From: CADEED01 sp963711635
GTDB taxonomy: Bacteria > Pseudomonadota > Gammaproteobacteria > Steroidobacterales > Steroidobacteraceae
Assembly (NCBI GenBank): GCA_963711635.1
Contig: CAVQEZ010000005.1
Location: 248,001-312,000 of the forward strand
DNA length: 64,000 bases
Reading direction: 5' to 3'
Shown one piece after another: positions 35,811-46,075 of the stretch. The notes under the pieces are model-generated. The model was not told the DNA's origin and made no database searches. It worked only from the letters and a program-made list of their open reading frames with translations. Every line of letters begins with the position of its first letter. Within the stretch, counting starts at the first letter, position 1. The position numbers and the translations under genes are program-made.

Positions 35811-37898
35811 GTGAGCGCTTTAAAGAAATCATTTCAATTTGGTCCGCATACCGTCTCCATCGAAACCGGCGAGGTCGCCCGCCAGGCGTCCGCCTCGGTG
35901 GTCGTCTCGATGGGTGACACGGTGGTGCTGGTAACGGCGGTGGCCGCCAAGAAGGCGGTGCCGGGCAAGGACTTCTTCCCGCTGACCGTCAACTACATCG
36001 AGAAGACCTACGCCGCGGGCCGCATCCCCGGCGGCTTCTTCAAGCGCGAAGGTCGCCCGACCGAGAAAGAGACGCTGAATTCGCGCCTCATCGATCGCCC
36101 GATTCGTCCGCTGTTCCCCGATGGCTTCTTCAACGAAGTGCAGGTCGTGGCGCAGGTCGTCTCGATGGATCCGGACATCGACGCCGACATTCCTGCGCTG
36201 ATCGGCGCCTCGGCGGCGCTGTCGCTCGCCGGCGTGCCGTTCGCGGGCCCCATCGGCGCCACGCGCGTGGGCTACAAGGACGGCAAGTACCTGCTGAATC
36301 CGACCCGCAAGGAACTCACTGAGTCGCAGCTGCACCTGGTGGTCGCCGGCACGCAGAAGTCGGTGCTCATGGTGGAGTCGGAGGCCTCGGGCCTGTCCGA
36401 AGAAGTCATGCTCGGCGCCGTCGTGTTCGGCCACGAGCAGATGCAGGTGGCCATCAAGACCATCAACGAAATGGTCGCCGCCGTCGGCAAGCCGAAGTGG
36501 GACTGGAAGCCGAATGCCGCCAGCGCCGAGCTCGACGCTGCCGTCGCCGCCGCCTCGCAGAAGGCGCTCTCCGATGCCTACCTGATCACCGAGAAGCAGT
36601 CGCGCTACACCAAGGTTGCCGAGATCAAGGCCGCCTGCACGTTGGCGCTCGCCGGTGGCGAAGCGCCGAAGTACACCGCCGACGACGTGGACAATTCACT
36701 GTTCAAGCTCGAGAGCAACATCGTCCGCCAGCGCATCCTCAATGGTGAGCCGCGCATCGACGGCCGCGACGCGGTCACCGTGCGCCCGATCACCGTCAAG
36801 GTGGGCGTGCTGCCGCGTACCCATGGCTCCGCGCTGTTCACGCGTGGCGAGACCCAGGCGCTGGTGGTCACCACGCTGGGCACCGGCCGCGATGCGCAGA
36901 TCATCGACGCGCTCGAAGGCGAACGCCGCGAGCCGTTCATGTTCCACTACAACTTCCCTCCGTTCTCGGTCGGTGAGACCGGCATGATGGGATCGCCGAA
37001 GCGCCGCGAAATCGGCCACGGCAACCTGGCCCGCCGCGGCATCGCGGCGATGATGCCGGACATGGAGAAATTCCCGTACGTCATCCGCATCGTCTCGGAA
37101 ATTCTCGAGTCGAACGGTTCCTCGTCGATGGCCTCGGTGTGCGGTGCCTCGCTGTCGCTCATGGACGCGGGCGTGCCGATCAAGGCGCCGGTGGCCGGTG
37201 TGGCCATGGGCCTGGTGCTCGAAGGCGAGCGCTACAAGGTCATCACCGACATCCTGGGTGACGAAGATCACCTGGGCGACATGGACTTCAAGGTGGCGGG
37301 TTCGAAGGATGGCGTCACCGCGCTGCAGATGGACATCAAGGTCGAGGGCATTTCCCCCGAGATCATGAAAGTCGCGCTGGCGCAGGCCAAGCAGGGCCGC
37401 CTGCACATCCTCGGCGAGATGAACAAGGTCATCACCAGCAGCCGCGAGAAGATGTCCGAGTGGGCGCCTTCGATCATCACGCTGAAGATCGACCCGGAGA
37501 AGATCCGCGACGTCATCGGCAAGGGTGGCGCGGTCATCCGGCAGATCACCGAAGAGACCGGCACCACGATCGACATCGAGAACGACGGCACGGTCAAGAT
37601 CGCCAGCGTCTCGGGCGCGGCCGGTCGCGAAGCGCTGGCCCGCATCGAGTTGATCACGGCGGACGTCGAAGTCGGCCGTATCTACGAGGGCAAGGTCGTG
37701 CGCCTCATGGACTTCGGCGCGTTCGTCACGATTCTCCCGGGCCGCGACGGCCTGGTGCACATCTCGCAGATCAGCGAGGAGCGCGTCGAGAGGGTGTCGG
37801 ACAAGCTCAAGGAAGGCGACAACGTGCGCGTCAAGGTGCTCGAAGTCGACCGCCAGGGCCGCGTGCGCCTGTCGATGAGAAACGTCGACGCTGCCTAG
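35811..37898 (+). CDS. pnp: Polynucleotide phosphorylase
   Basis: 695 residues. Two RNase PH domains (PIRPLFPDGFFNEVQVVAQV in the first; LFTRGETQALVVTTLG and the active-site region HNFPPFSVGE-type YNFPPFSVGETGMMG in the second), then KH (IGKGGAVIRQITEETGTTID) and S1 (YEGKVVRLMDFGAFVTILPG) at the C-terminus. It degrades RNA 3' to 5' using phosphate, alone or in the degradosome. The start is GTG 35811. The frame is clean throughout, in contrast to other long genes of the window. Confidence 0.97.
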   Translation: MSALKKSFQFGPHTVSIETGEVARQASASVVVSMGDTVVLVTAVAAKKAVPGKDFFPLTVNYIEKTYAAGRIPGGFFKREGRPTEKETLNSRLIDRPIRPLFPDGFFNEVQVVAQVVSMDPDIDADIPALIGASAALSLAGVPFAGPIGATRVGYKDGKYLLNPTRKELTESQLHLVVAGTQKSVLMVESEASGLSEEVMLGAVVFGHEQMQVAIKTINEMVAAVGKPKWDWKPNAASAELDAAVAAASQKALSDAYLITEKQSRYTKVAEIKAACTLALAGGEAPKYTADDVDNSLFKLESNIVRQRILNGEPRIDGRDAVTVRPITVKVGVLPRTHGSALFTRGETQALVVTTLGTGRDAQIIDALEGERREPFMFHYNFPPFSVGETGMMGSPKRREIGHGNLARRGIAAMMPDMEKFPYVIRIVSEILESNGSSSMASVCGASLSLMDAGVPIKAPVAGVAMGLVLEGERYKVITDILGDEDHLGDMDFKVAGSKDGVTALQMDIKVEGISPEIMKVALAQAKQGRLHILGEMNKVITSSREKMSEWAPSIITLKIDPEKIRDVIGKGGAVIRQITEETGTTIDIENDGTVKIASVSGAAGREALARIELITADVEVGRIYEGKVVRLMDFGAFVTILPGRDGLVHISQISEERVERVSDKLKEGDNVRVKVLEVDRQGRVRLSMRNVDAA

Positions 37899-37923
37899 TA
37901 GGTTCTTCGTTTTCGCTTCACGG

Positions 37924-37950
37924 ACGCCGCCCCTTCAGGGCGGCGTTTTC
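37924..37950 (+). terminator. Terminator after pnp
   Basis: An 8-bp stem CGCCGCCC/GGGCGGCG (37925-37932 with 37938-37945) followed by TTTT. It ends the rimP-to-pnp region. A near-copy in the opposite direction lies 30 bases on. Confidence 0.8.
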
Positions 37951-37953
37951 TAT

Positions 37954-38571
37954 TCAGGGGCTGCGCCCCACGCCGGAAAACGCCGCCCTCAAGGGGCGGC
38001 GTTCATGAGTAGGGGCAGGCTCGGTTCGCACGCGGCGTGCCAAGCGCGCCAGAATTTCCTGCTTGGCGGGCTGCGTCTGCAGCCACGCGGCAAACTGCAG
38101 CACGCGTTCATAATCGCCGCCGAGCAACTCGCGCAGCCGCTGCTCTTCCATGGCGCCGGAGACGCCGGCACGCACCGCGTACTGCCAGGCCTGGGTGAAG
38201 ACGCGCGTGAAATCTCCCGCCAGCACCAGGCCCTCCACCAACTGCCATTCGCCGTCGTCGAGCCAGATCTCCTCGCAATGCGGGCAGTAGTCGAGACGGT
38301 TGGCCTTGTCGGCGTTGATGCGGTACTTGCTCATCAGCGAGCGGCACTTGGGACATTTCTTCGCACCGATGGAATCCGGCGGGTCGACATCGGCGACCGC
38401 GGGCGGCGTGCTGGTCAACTCCGCCCGGCCAGCGGCGCTCTCGCGCCATGCACGGTAGGCGACCAGGCTGATGAGGGTGCCCAGGCACTTGCCGCAGCTA
38501 TAGGCGGCGAGATTGTCGGTCAGCAGCGTGTGGACCAGGACCGAGTGGTCGCATTGCGGGCACAGCGCCAT
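37954..38571 (-). CDS. Zinc-ribbon (TFIIB-type) protein; 3' end doubtful
   Basis: 205 residues as read. Two cysteine knuckles at the N-terminus (CPQCDHS, YSCGKCLG), then a zf-TFIIB-type ribbon KKCPKCRSLMSKYRINAD with DYCPHCEEIWLDDGEW, then a helical tail. Such proteins are of unknown role. The last ~17 codons run through the terminator hairpin. If one base is surplus or missing near 38010, as elsewhere in this window, the true stop would be the TGA (minus strand) at about 38005, just before the hairpin. It is convergent with pnp. Confidence 0.75.
   Translation of the reverse strand: MALCPQCDHSVLVHTLLTDNLAAYSCGKCLGTLISLVAYRAWRESAAGRAELTSTPPAVADVDPPDSIGAKKCPKCRSLMSKYRINADKANRLDYCPHCEEIWLDDGEWQLVEGLVLAGDFTRVFTQAWQYAVRAGVSGAMEEQRLRELLGGDYERVLQFAAWLQTQPAKQEILARLARRVRTEPAPTHERRPLRAAFSGVGRSP
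37977..38002 (-). terminator. Terminator for the minus-strand zinc-ribbon gene
   Basis: Stem CGCCGCCC/GGGCGGCG (37981-37988 with 37994-38001), with AAAA at 37977-37980 giving the T-run on the minus strand. It falls inside the last codons of the zinc-ribbon reading frame, which is abnormal. Confidence 0.75.
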
Positions 38572-38643
38572 GGCGTGAAGCGGTACGTGCGTGAAAAGAG
38601 CCCGCGCCCGAAGAGGCGCGAGCTGTGATCGATCGGTCCGGCG

Positions 38644-39150
38644 CTACTGGTGACTGGTCGTTTCGGTGGGCTTTTCTTCGCCGTCGCGACCGCCGCGGCC
38701 CGCGGCGTTCATGAGCGTCTTGAAGATTTCGTCCTGCACCGAGCGCCATCGCTGGTAGTTGCGCTGCGCGACTCCGGCGACGGTTTCCACCGGATCCACG
38801 CCGACAACTGCCTTGACCTTGTCGCGCAGCTCGCGCTGCTGCGAGCTGAACAGCTTCATGCTCTGCTCGAGATAGCTGCTCAGGAAATTTTGCAGATTGC
38901 CGCCGTAGGAGCGGATGACCTGTGAAAGAAAGTCGCGGCTCATCACCGGATCAACGCCGTGCTCCTGCTCCGCGATCACCTGCAGCAGGATGCTGCGCGT
39001 GATGTCTTCCTGCGACTTCTTGTCGATGACGACGAAATCGATGCGTTCGAGGACCAGAGACCGGATATCGCTGAGCGTGATGTATTTGCTTTGAACCGTG
39101 TCGTACAGACGTCGGTTCGGGTACTTCTTGATGACGCGTGGTTCGCTCAT
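38644..39150 (-). CDS. phaR: Polyhydroxyalkanoate synthesis regulator PhaR
   Basis: 168 residues. It opens with the family hallmark RVIKKYPNRRLYDTVQSKYI, the PHB/PHA accumulation DNA-binding domain. A second domain (SRDFLSQVIRSYGGNLQNFL) and a coiled-coil-like C-terminus follow. PhaR binds PHA granules and represses phasin and polymer genes. No pha synthesis genes are in this window, so its target lies elsewhere. The gene is single, flanked by small gaps. Confidence 0.9.
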   Translation of the reverse strand: MSEPRVIKKYPNRRLYDTVQSKYITLSDIRSLVLERIDFVVIDKKSQEDITRSILLQVIAEQEHGVDPVMSRDFLSQVIRSYGGNLQNFLSSYLEQSMKLFSSQQRELRDKVKAVVGVDPVETVAGVAQRNYQRWRSVQDEIFKTLMNAAGRGGRDGEEKPTETTSHQ

Positions 39151-39207
39151 GCCTTCACCCTCCGTGTGGGGCGGTACCTTAGTGCATCTGCCGCAACCTC
39201 ACAATTT

Positions 39208-40111
39208 TCACGTCGCGATTTCTGCTGGCTTGTCGCCGCCTGACGGACAGCGCACCTCGGCCTTGCCCGCAAGCGCTTGTGGGTTCCAATGCGTAAATGC
39301 CCAATTCCACACCTCTTTTATCGATGAACGGCCCAATTCCGGGGGCGGCATCTGCGACAAATGCGTAAGGGTCGTCGTAAGCCCTTTGGCGCACTTGTGA
39401 GGGATCGAGCGGCACCGCCCGTTTCGACTTGGATAGTTTGGTGCCGTCCGGTTCCACCAGCAGCGGCAGGTGCCCGTAGATAGGGCGTGGCAACGCCAGC
39501 GCGGCCTGCAGGTCGATTTGCCACGGCGTGCTGCTCAGCAGGTCCGCGCCGCGCACCACGCGCGTCACACCCTGGAACGCGTCGTCCACCACCACCGCGA
39601 GCTGATAACTCGCGAGTCCGTCGCGGCGCTCGACCACCACGTCTCCGCAGGTAGTCAGGTCGAAATCCTGCGGTCCCTGGTACAGGTCGTCGAAGTGGAT
39701 AGGCCGGTCGCCGACGCGGAAGCGCCGCGCGGTGCGGCCCGGCCTGCGTGGGGCCGGCGCGGCAGGTGCCCGGGATAGCCGGGCGATTCCTCATCGCCGG
39801 CGGCGAGCTCCCTGCGCGAGCAGCTGCACGCGAACAGACGGCCGGCTGCCTCGAGCGAATCGAGCGCGGCCCGGTAGGCCTCGCGGCGGGTGCTCTGGTA
39901 CAGCACTTCGCCGTCCCACTCGAAGCCGAACGCCTCCAGCGTGCGCAGGATGTTCGTCGGCGCAGCCGGGGACGACGCGCGGCGTGTCGAGGTCTTCGAT
40001 GCGCACCAGCCAGCGCGCGCCGTGGGCACGCGCGTCGAGATAGCTGCCGACGGCGGCGAGCAGCGAGCCGAGGTGCAGAGGGCCGGTGGGCGAGGGCGCG
40101 AATCTCGTCAC
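39208..40111 (-). CDS. gluQ: Glutamyl-Q tRNA(Asp) synthetase (four frame breaks)
   Basis: About 300 residues after joining frames. Present are the HIGH-type signature RFAPSPTGPLHLGSLLAAVG, zinc ligands CSCS and GYPGTCR, YQLAVVVDDAFQGVTRVVRG, and the KMSKS-type GTKLSKSK. The end is SIKEVWNWAFTHWNPQALAG. It attaches glutamate to queuosine in the tRNA(Asp) anticodon. Breaks lie near 39998 (GCC+G), 39777 (TAT+C), 39750 (GCC+G) and 39395 (CAA+G); each surplus base is a synonymous third-base alternative. The start is GTG 40111. It lies just after dksA, a conserved neighbour. Confidence 0.9.
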
Positions 40112-40130
40112 GGGCTTGCGCCCGACATAG

Positions 40131-40156
40131 GAAAACGCCGGCCGAAGCGCCGGCGT
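40131..40156 (-). terminator. Terminator after dksA
   Basis: An 8-bp stem ACGCCGGC/GCCGGCGT (40135-40142 with 40149-40156) with a 6-base loop; AAAA at 40132-40135 gives TTTT on the minus strand. It separates dksA from gluQ, 20 bases before the gluQ GTG. Confidence 0.75.
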
Positions 40157-40190
40157 CCGTGAAGTGCGAAGACACTTCGAGCCGGCGTCT

Positions 40191-40996
40191 TTAGCGGTAG
40201 CGGTCGTCCCGGTCGCCGTACTGGCGTTCGCGGCGCTCGCGGCGTTCCTGCGCTTCGATGCTGAGGGTGGCGACCGGGCGCGCTTCGAGGCGCTTGACGC
40301 CGATCTCTTCGCCGGTCTCCAGGCAGTAGCCGTAGGAGCCGTCTTCGACGCGCTTCAGCGCCTCGTCGATCTTGCGGATGAGCTTGCGCTCGCGATCGCG
40401 CGTGCGCAGCTCGAGGCTGAATTCCTCTTCCTGCGTGGCGCGGTCGTTCGGGTCGGGGAAGTTGGCCGCTTCGTCCTTCATGTGCGAGACGGTGCGGTCG
40501 ACTTCCTCCATGAGGTCGCGCTTCCAGCTGTTCAGGATCTTGCGGAAGTGCTCGAGCTGCTCCTTGTTCATGTACTGCTCGCCACGCTTGGCGATGTACG
40601 GCTGTACATTGCGCGGGCCGGCGAGCAGGCTGCCGGCCTCGTCGCTCTCGTCATCGTCGTCGGCGTTGGCGGCAGCGCGCGCCGGCGTCGCGAGTCCGGC
40701 GGCCGAGGCACGCCAGTGGCGGTCACGACGATGCGCTCCGAAGGCGGCGACTTGCGGATCGCCTGCGCTACCGGTGAATTGCCCGCGCTGGCGGCGGTCG
40801 CCGCAGCGGGCTTCGACCACGGCGGGCTTGGCGGGACGGCGCCGCCGGCTTGGCAGCGGCGGTTGCCTTGGCGGGCAGCGGGTTTCGCGGCGGTCTTGGC
40901 TGCGACGGGCTTCGTCGCCGGCTTCTTTGCGGTCAACTTGGGTTTCTCGGCTTTCTTGGGCTTGGCGGGCTTTGCAGCCGCTCGCTTGGTCGGCAT
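40191..40996 (-). CDS. dksA: RNA polymerase-binding transcription factor DksA with long basic N-terminal tail (frame breaks)
   Basis: The C-terminal ~140 residues are DksA: EQLEHFRKILNSWKRDLMEE, coiled-coil tip PDPNDRATQEEEF, and a zinc finger region (DGSYGYCLETGEEIGVKRLE) that retains only one of the usual four Cys (a second-type, Cys-poor DksA). DksA binds the RNA polymerase secondary channel and potentiates ppGpp. Ahead of it is a ~125-residue Lys/Ala/Pro-rich tail beginning MPTKRAAAKPAKPKKAEKPK, unlike E. coli DksA. Three or four frame breaks fall in the tail (about 40740-40880); the DksA part is clean. Confidence 0.88.
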
Positions 40997-41121
40997 TGTG
41001 TGTCGCTCCAGGCCCGTCCAGAAAGGGGGCCGGTTTGAAGGACGCGGGATTATACCGGCGCAACTTTTGCGTGTACAGCGGCGTGAAAAGCCCGACTTTT
41101 CGGTAATTTTTTGACGAGAAA

Positions 41122-41510
41122 TCAGGGCAGTTGCACCGGTGGCGGGGCGTTCCAGCCGGTCTTGCGCCGTTCGACGACCACGGTGGTGTAGATGCCGCCG
41201 CGGACGTTGAATTGCGCGGTCAGCCGCATGAACGCGGGGCGCAGGCCTGCGCGAGGTCGTCGACGATCTCGTTGGTGACGGCCTCGTGAAAGGCGCCCCG
41301 GTCGCGAAACGACCAGATGTAGAGCTTCAGCGACTTCAGCTCCACGCACAGCTCGTCCGGCACGTATTCGAGCTCGAGCGTGGCGAAATCCGGCTGGCCG
41401 GTCTTCGGACACAGACAGGTGAACTCCGGCAGCGTCATGCGGATGGTGTAGTCGCGATCGCGCGCCGGGTTCGGGAAAGTCTCAAGACGCGTCGAAGGTT
41501 GCGCAGACAT
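41122..41510 (-). CDS. queF: NADPH-dependent 7-cyano-7-deazaguanine reductase QueF (one frame break)
   Basis: About 129 residues, the short one-domain QueF. The catalytic Cys is in EFTCLCPKTGQPDF; the NADPH/substrate stretch ELKSLKLYIWSFRDRGAFHE follows, and the tail is FNVRGGIYTTVVVE. It reduces preQ0 to preQ1 in queuosine synthesis, the same pathway product that GluQ later modifies. Near 41245 one base is missing (DDLAQA-LRPAFMRLT), a lost third base of an Ala codon. It is divergent from smc. Confidence 0.92.
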
Positions 41511-41626
41511 GTTGATTGCCGGGATTTGTCGCGCGACCGCGGGCTCAGATGCAGCCTGAAAAAGATTGCGATTACTTTACACTACGCGCGCCAATTCCTC
41601 CGCATCGCGACGACGGACCAATCTAG

Positions 41627-44600
41627 ATGCGGCTGACCAAGATCAAGCTCGCCGGATTCAAGTCCTTCGTCGATCCCACCCACGTCGGTTTCCCAGCAAT
41701 CTCACCGGCGTCGTCGGCCCGAACGGCTGCGGCAAGTCGAACGTCATCGACGCGGTGCGCTGGGTCATGGGCGAGCTGTCCGCCAAGCACCTGCGCGGCG
41801 ACTCGATGGCGGACGTCATCTTCAACGGCTCCGCGTCGCGCAAGCCGGTGGGCACCGCCTCCGTCGAGCTGGTGTTCGACAACTCGCGACGGCAAGATCG
41901 GCGGCGCCGTACGCCAGCTACACCGAGGTCGCGCTCAAGCGCCATGGTGGCGCGCGACGGCACGCTCCAGCTATTTCCTCAACGGCGCGCGCTGCCGCCG
42001 CAAGGACATCACGCAGCTGTTCCTCGGCACCGGCCTCGGCTCGCGCAGCTACGCGATCATCGAGCAGGGCATGATCTCGCGCGTCATCGAAGCCAAGCCC
42101 GACGACATGCGCGCCTTCGTCGAGGAGGCCGCCGGCATCTCCCGCTACAAGGAGCGCCGCAAGGAGACCGAGGCGCGCATCGCCGACACGCGCGAGAACC
42201 TCGAGCGCCTGCAGGACGTGCGCGACGAGGTCGAGAAGCAGATCCGCCACCTGCAGCGCCAGGCGGCCACCGCGCGCCGCTACCAGGCCCTGAAGGAGAC
42301 AGGAGCGCCGGCTCACCGCCGAAGTGCTGGCGCTGCGTCTGCGCGAGCTCGACAGCGGCGCCGAAGTGCACGACAGCGCGGTGCGCGAGCGCGAGCTCGC
42401 GATGCAGGCTGCGCTGGCCGACCAGCGCTCGGCCGAAGCGGCCATCGAGAAGCAGCGCGCCTTCCATACCGAGCAGTCCGAGCGCGTAGCGCGCGTGCAG
42501 GGCCGCTACTACGAAGTCGGCGCGGAGATCTCCCGCACCGAGCAGAGCATCCAGCACACGCGCGAGCTGCGCGAGCGGCAGAGGCAACGATCTCGCGCAG
42601 GCGCGCGGCACGCTGAACGAGCTCGCGCTCGCACATCGAGCGCGACGAGCGCCAGCTCGCGGAGCTGCGCGCCGAGATCGCAGCAGCTCGCGCCCCGAGC
42701 TGCGACAGGCGCAGGCTGCCGAAAGCGCGGCTGCACGAGGCGCCTGGCGGCCGCCGAGCAGGCGCTGCAGGCCTGGCAGCAGCGCTGGGAAGAATTCAAT
42801 CGCGCAGCTCGGCGCCGCGCACCAGACCACGCAGGTCGAGCGCGCGCGCATCGAGCAGCTGGAGAATCAGCTGCGCCGGCTGACGGCGCAGGCCGATCGC
42901 CTGGCCGTCGAGCGCGAGGCGCTGGCCGCGCAGGAGTGCGCACGAGCAGCTTGCTGCGTGCGCTCGCACATCAGGAATCGCTGGCGCGCAGCACGGCAGC
43001 GAGCGAGCTGTCGCAGGCGCTGAGCGCCGCGCTGGATCGGGTGCAGACACTGCGCGCCGGAGCAGCTCGCGGTCGAAGCACGGCTCGAGACGCGCACGCG
43101 GCGAGCGCGAACGCACGCGCGCCGAGCTGGTGTCGCTCGAAGCGCTGCAGAAGGCCGCGCTGCCGTCGCGATTCCGGCAAGCCGCCGAGTGGCTCGCGGG
43201 CGCGGGCCTCGGCGACCAAGCCGCGGCTCGCGGCGCAGACTGTCGAAGTCGAGGCCGGCTGGGAACGCGCGGTCGAAACCGCGCTCGGCGACTATCTCGA
43301 AGCCGTGTGCGTCGACGAGCTGGACGAGGTGGCCGATGCGCTGCGATCGCTGCACGAGCGGTCGCATCTCGCTGCTCGAAGGTGCGGCGAGCATCGCGAA
43401 GCCGACGATGCCGGCCGGCATGCTGTCGGGCGTGGTGACAGGGCCCGCGGCCATCGTGCGCCTGCTGTCGCGCATGCGTCACGGCGGAGACGCTTGGCCG
43501 AGGCGCTGCTGCGGCGCGAGCTCGCCGCCTGAGCAATCGATCATCACGCGCGCGGGCGAATGGATCGGCCGCAACTGGCTGCGCGTCAGCCGCGGCGCGC
43601 GATCACCACGCGGGCGTCATCGAGCGCGAGCATCGGCTGAAGTCGCTGCGCGGCGACTGTTGCGCAGCGAAGAGAACGCGCGCGACATGGAAGCGCAGCT
43701 GGCCGCCGTGCCGCCAGTCGCTGGTCGAGGCCGAAGCGCGAGCGCGATCGCGCGCAGGCCGGCATCCAGGGCGCGCATCGCGAGCATGCGGACCTGCTGG
43801 GGCAGCTCGAAGGCGATGCGCGCCCGCTGCGCAGGAATCGACCGCTGCGCCGCGAACGGCTGGAAGAGGAGGCCGCGGAAGTCGCGCGCGAAGCGGGTCT
43901 CGGCGCAGGAAGCGCTGGCGCGCGCGCGCGCCGAGCTGGATCGCGGCCTGCGCGGCCTCGGCGAGCTCGATTCGCGCCGAGCCGGATCTCGAGAACGAGC
44001 GCGAGGAGCGCCGCGAGGCGGTCGCAGACCGCACGCGCCCGCTGCGCAGGCGGCGCAGATCGCCAGCCGCGATCTGCTGATCCGCATCGAGTCGCGGCGC
44101 TCCAGCGAGAGCTCGATGGCCATCGGCCTCCAGCGCATGGTCGAGCAGCGCAGCGCAGACTCAGAGCGCGCTGCACGGAGCTCGAAGCAGGAGCTGGCCA
44201 GCGGCGATGCGCCCGATCGTCGAACTGGAAGCGCGCCTCAACGATGCGCTCGCGCGCCGCCTCGAAGTGGAGACCGAGCTGGCCACCGCGCGTCGCGCGC
44301 TCGAGGAAGCGGACGCGCGAGCTGCGCGACGCTCGACGAGAAGCGCCTCGAAGCCGAGCAGCGCGTCAACGACGCGCGCGCCGCGATGGAGGAGGCGCGC
44401 ATCGCCGCGCAGGAAACGCGCGTGCGCCGCGAGTCGATCTGCGGAGCAGTTCGCCGCCACGCGTTTCGAGCTGGCCGAGATCCTGCGCGGGGCTGGCCGC
44501 GGACGCCGACCGTCACGGCCTGGGAAGCAGACGCTCGACGAGAGTGCGCGCGGACATCGAGAAGCTCGGCCAGGTGAACCTGGCGGCGATCGACGAGCTC

Positions 44601-45185
44601 AAGGAGCAGAGCGAGCGCAAGGAATATCTCGACCGGCAGTTCACCGACTCACCGAGGCGCTCGACCACGCTCGAGCAGGCGATGAAGCGCATCGACAAGG
44701 AAACGCGCACGCGCTTCGAGGAGACGTTCGAGCGCATCAACGTCCGGCCTGCAAGGAAAAATTCCCGCGCGCTGTTCGGCGGCGGGCACGCCTACCTCGA
44801 GCTGGTGGGCGAGGACGTCGCTCGCGGCCGGCGTCGCCGTCATGGCGCGCCCGCCGGGCAAGCGCAACAGCACGCATCCACCAGCTGTCGGGCGGCGAGA
44901 AGGCGCTGACCGCGGTGGCGCTGGTGTTCTCGATCTTCGACCTGAACCCCGCGCCGTTCTGCCTGCTGGACGAGGTGGACGCGCCGCTGGACGAGCACAA
45001 CGTCGGCCGCTTCTGCGACATCGTGCGCGAGATGTCCGAGCGCGTGCAGTTCATCTTCATCACGCACAACAAGGCCACGATGGAGCTGGCCTCGCAGCTG
45101 ATCGGCGTCACCATGAACGAGCCGGGCGTGCTCGCGCCTCGTGGCGGTGGACGTCGACGAAGCCGTGCGCATGGCCACCGGCTGA
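41627..45185 (+). CDS. smc: Chromosome segregation protein SMC (more than twenty frame breaks)
   Basis: About 1,170 residues when all three frames are joined. N-terminal ATPase: MRLTKIKLAGFKSFVDPT, VVGPNGCGKSNVIDAVRWVM; EQGMISRVIEAKPDDMRAF; then long coiled coils, a hinge (VETALGDYLEAVCVDELDEV), and the C-terminal signature and Walker B region HQLSGGEKALTAVAL, CLLDEVDAPLDEHNV, ending EAVRMATG. It organises the chromosome with ScpA/ScpB, encoded 7 kb on. Frame breaks occur every 20-300 bases; most are one surplus base at a third codon position, the first (41690) a lost one. zipA follows after 16 bases. Confidence 0.9.
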
Positions 45186-45201
45186 ACATGAACCCGACTT
45201 C

Positions 45202-46071
45202 ATGAACGAGCTGCGCGTCATTCTGCTGGTCGCCGGCCTGCTGTTCATCGCCGGCATCGCGGCCTTTGAATGGTGGCGCGTACGGCGCAATCGGCCGGCG
45301 GCGATGGCGCCGCGCGAGGAAGCACCCACGGCCGATTCGGTGTCCGTCGCACGACCCGCGGTGCACGATGTTCGCGTGGTTCGAGAGCCGCGCATGGCCG
45401 TGGGCGAGGATCTGCCGGTCATCGAGCTGGCGAGCACTTCGGCCTCCGGCACGCGGCGCGCGCTGGGTATCTCGATCTCGGACGAGGTCGCCGTCAACAT
45501 GCCGGGCGAAGAACCCCAACCCGCTGCGGCCGCGCGCACCGAGCCCTACATCGGCGTGGGTCCACACGACGAGATTTCAGAAGTCCGCGTGTACGAGGAG
45601 CAGCCGGTGCGCGGACCGCAGCTGGTGCTCTCCTGGCCGAAGGAGTCCGAGCGTCGCATCGTCACGCTGCGCGTCGTTCCGCGCGGCGAGCCGCGCTTCG
45701 CGGGCCGCGCGCTGCGCCAGGCTTTTGCCAGCGCCGGCTTCTGGCACGGTCCGCTCGACATCTATCACCTGCCCGATGACGCGGGCCGCGTGGTGGTCAG
45801 CGCCGCGGCGCTGGCGCAGCCGGGCACCTTCGATCCGTCGATCATGGACTCGCAGAGATTTTCCGGGCTCAACCTGTTTGCGGTGCTGCCCGGGCCGATG
45901 GCGGAGCGCGAAGCCTTCGATGCGCTGGTGGGCGCGGCACGCGCGCTGGCCGAGCGCCTCGAAGGTTCGTTGACAGATCAGTACGGCGAGGAGCTGACCT
46001 CGGCGCGTATCCAGCGGCTGCGCCAGTCGCTGCCAGCGCCCGAACAGGCACGCGCCGCCAGCGAGGGCTGA
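45202..46071 (+). CDS. zipA: Cell division protein ZipA
   Basis: 289 residues. An N-terminal membrane anchor (VILLVAGLLFIAGIAAFEWW, residues 4-23) and basic patch precede an unstructured linker. The C-terminal FtsZ-binding domain (about 150-280) reads PQLVLSWPKESERRIVTLRV, LRQAFASAGFWHGPLDIYHL, FSGLNLFAVLPGPMAEREAF. ZipA tethers FtsZ to the membrane in gammaproteobacteria. The smc-zipA-ligA order is a conserved cluster. The frame is clean, right next to the heavily broken smc. Confidence 0.93.
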   Translation: MNELRVILLVAGLLFIAGIAAFEWWRVRRNRPAAMAPREEAPTADSVSVARPAVHDVRVVREPRMAVGEDLPVIELASTSASGTRRALGISISDEVAVNMPGEEPQPAAAARTEPYIGVGPHDEISEVRVYEEQPVRGPQLVLSWPKESERRIVTLRVVPRGEPRFAGRALRQAFASAGFWHGPLDIYHLPDDAGRVVVSAAALAQPGTFDPSIMDSQRFSGLNLFAVLPGPMAEREAFDALVGAARALAERLEGSLTDQYGEELTSARIQRLRQSLPAPEQARAASEG

Positions 46072-46075
46072 TTCC

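Noticed and set aside
36696..37760. Minus-strand frame opposite pnp
   Set aside because: Shadow of pnp: the sense frame is a full-length, clean polynucleotide phosphorylase.
41627..45185. smc and gyrA as decayed pseudogenes
   Set aside because: Both are essential, every segment remains highly conserved in one of the three frames, and no in-frame stop or deletion of a domain is seen once single bases are corrected.
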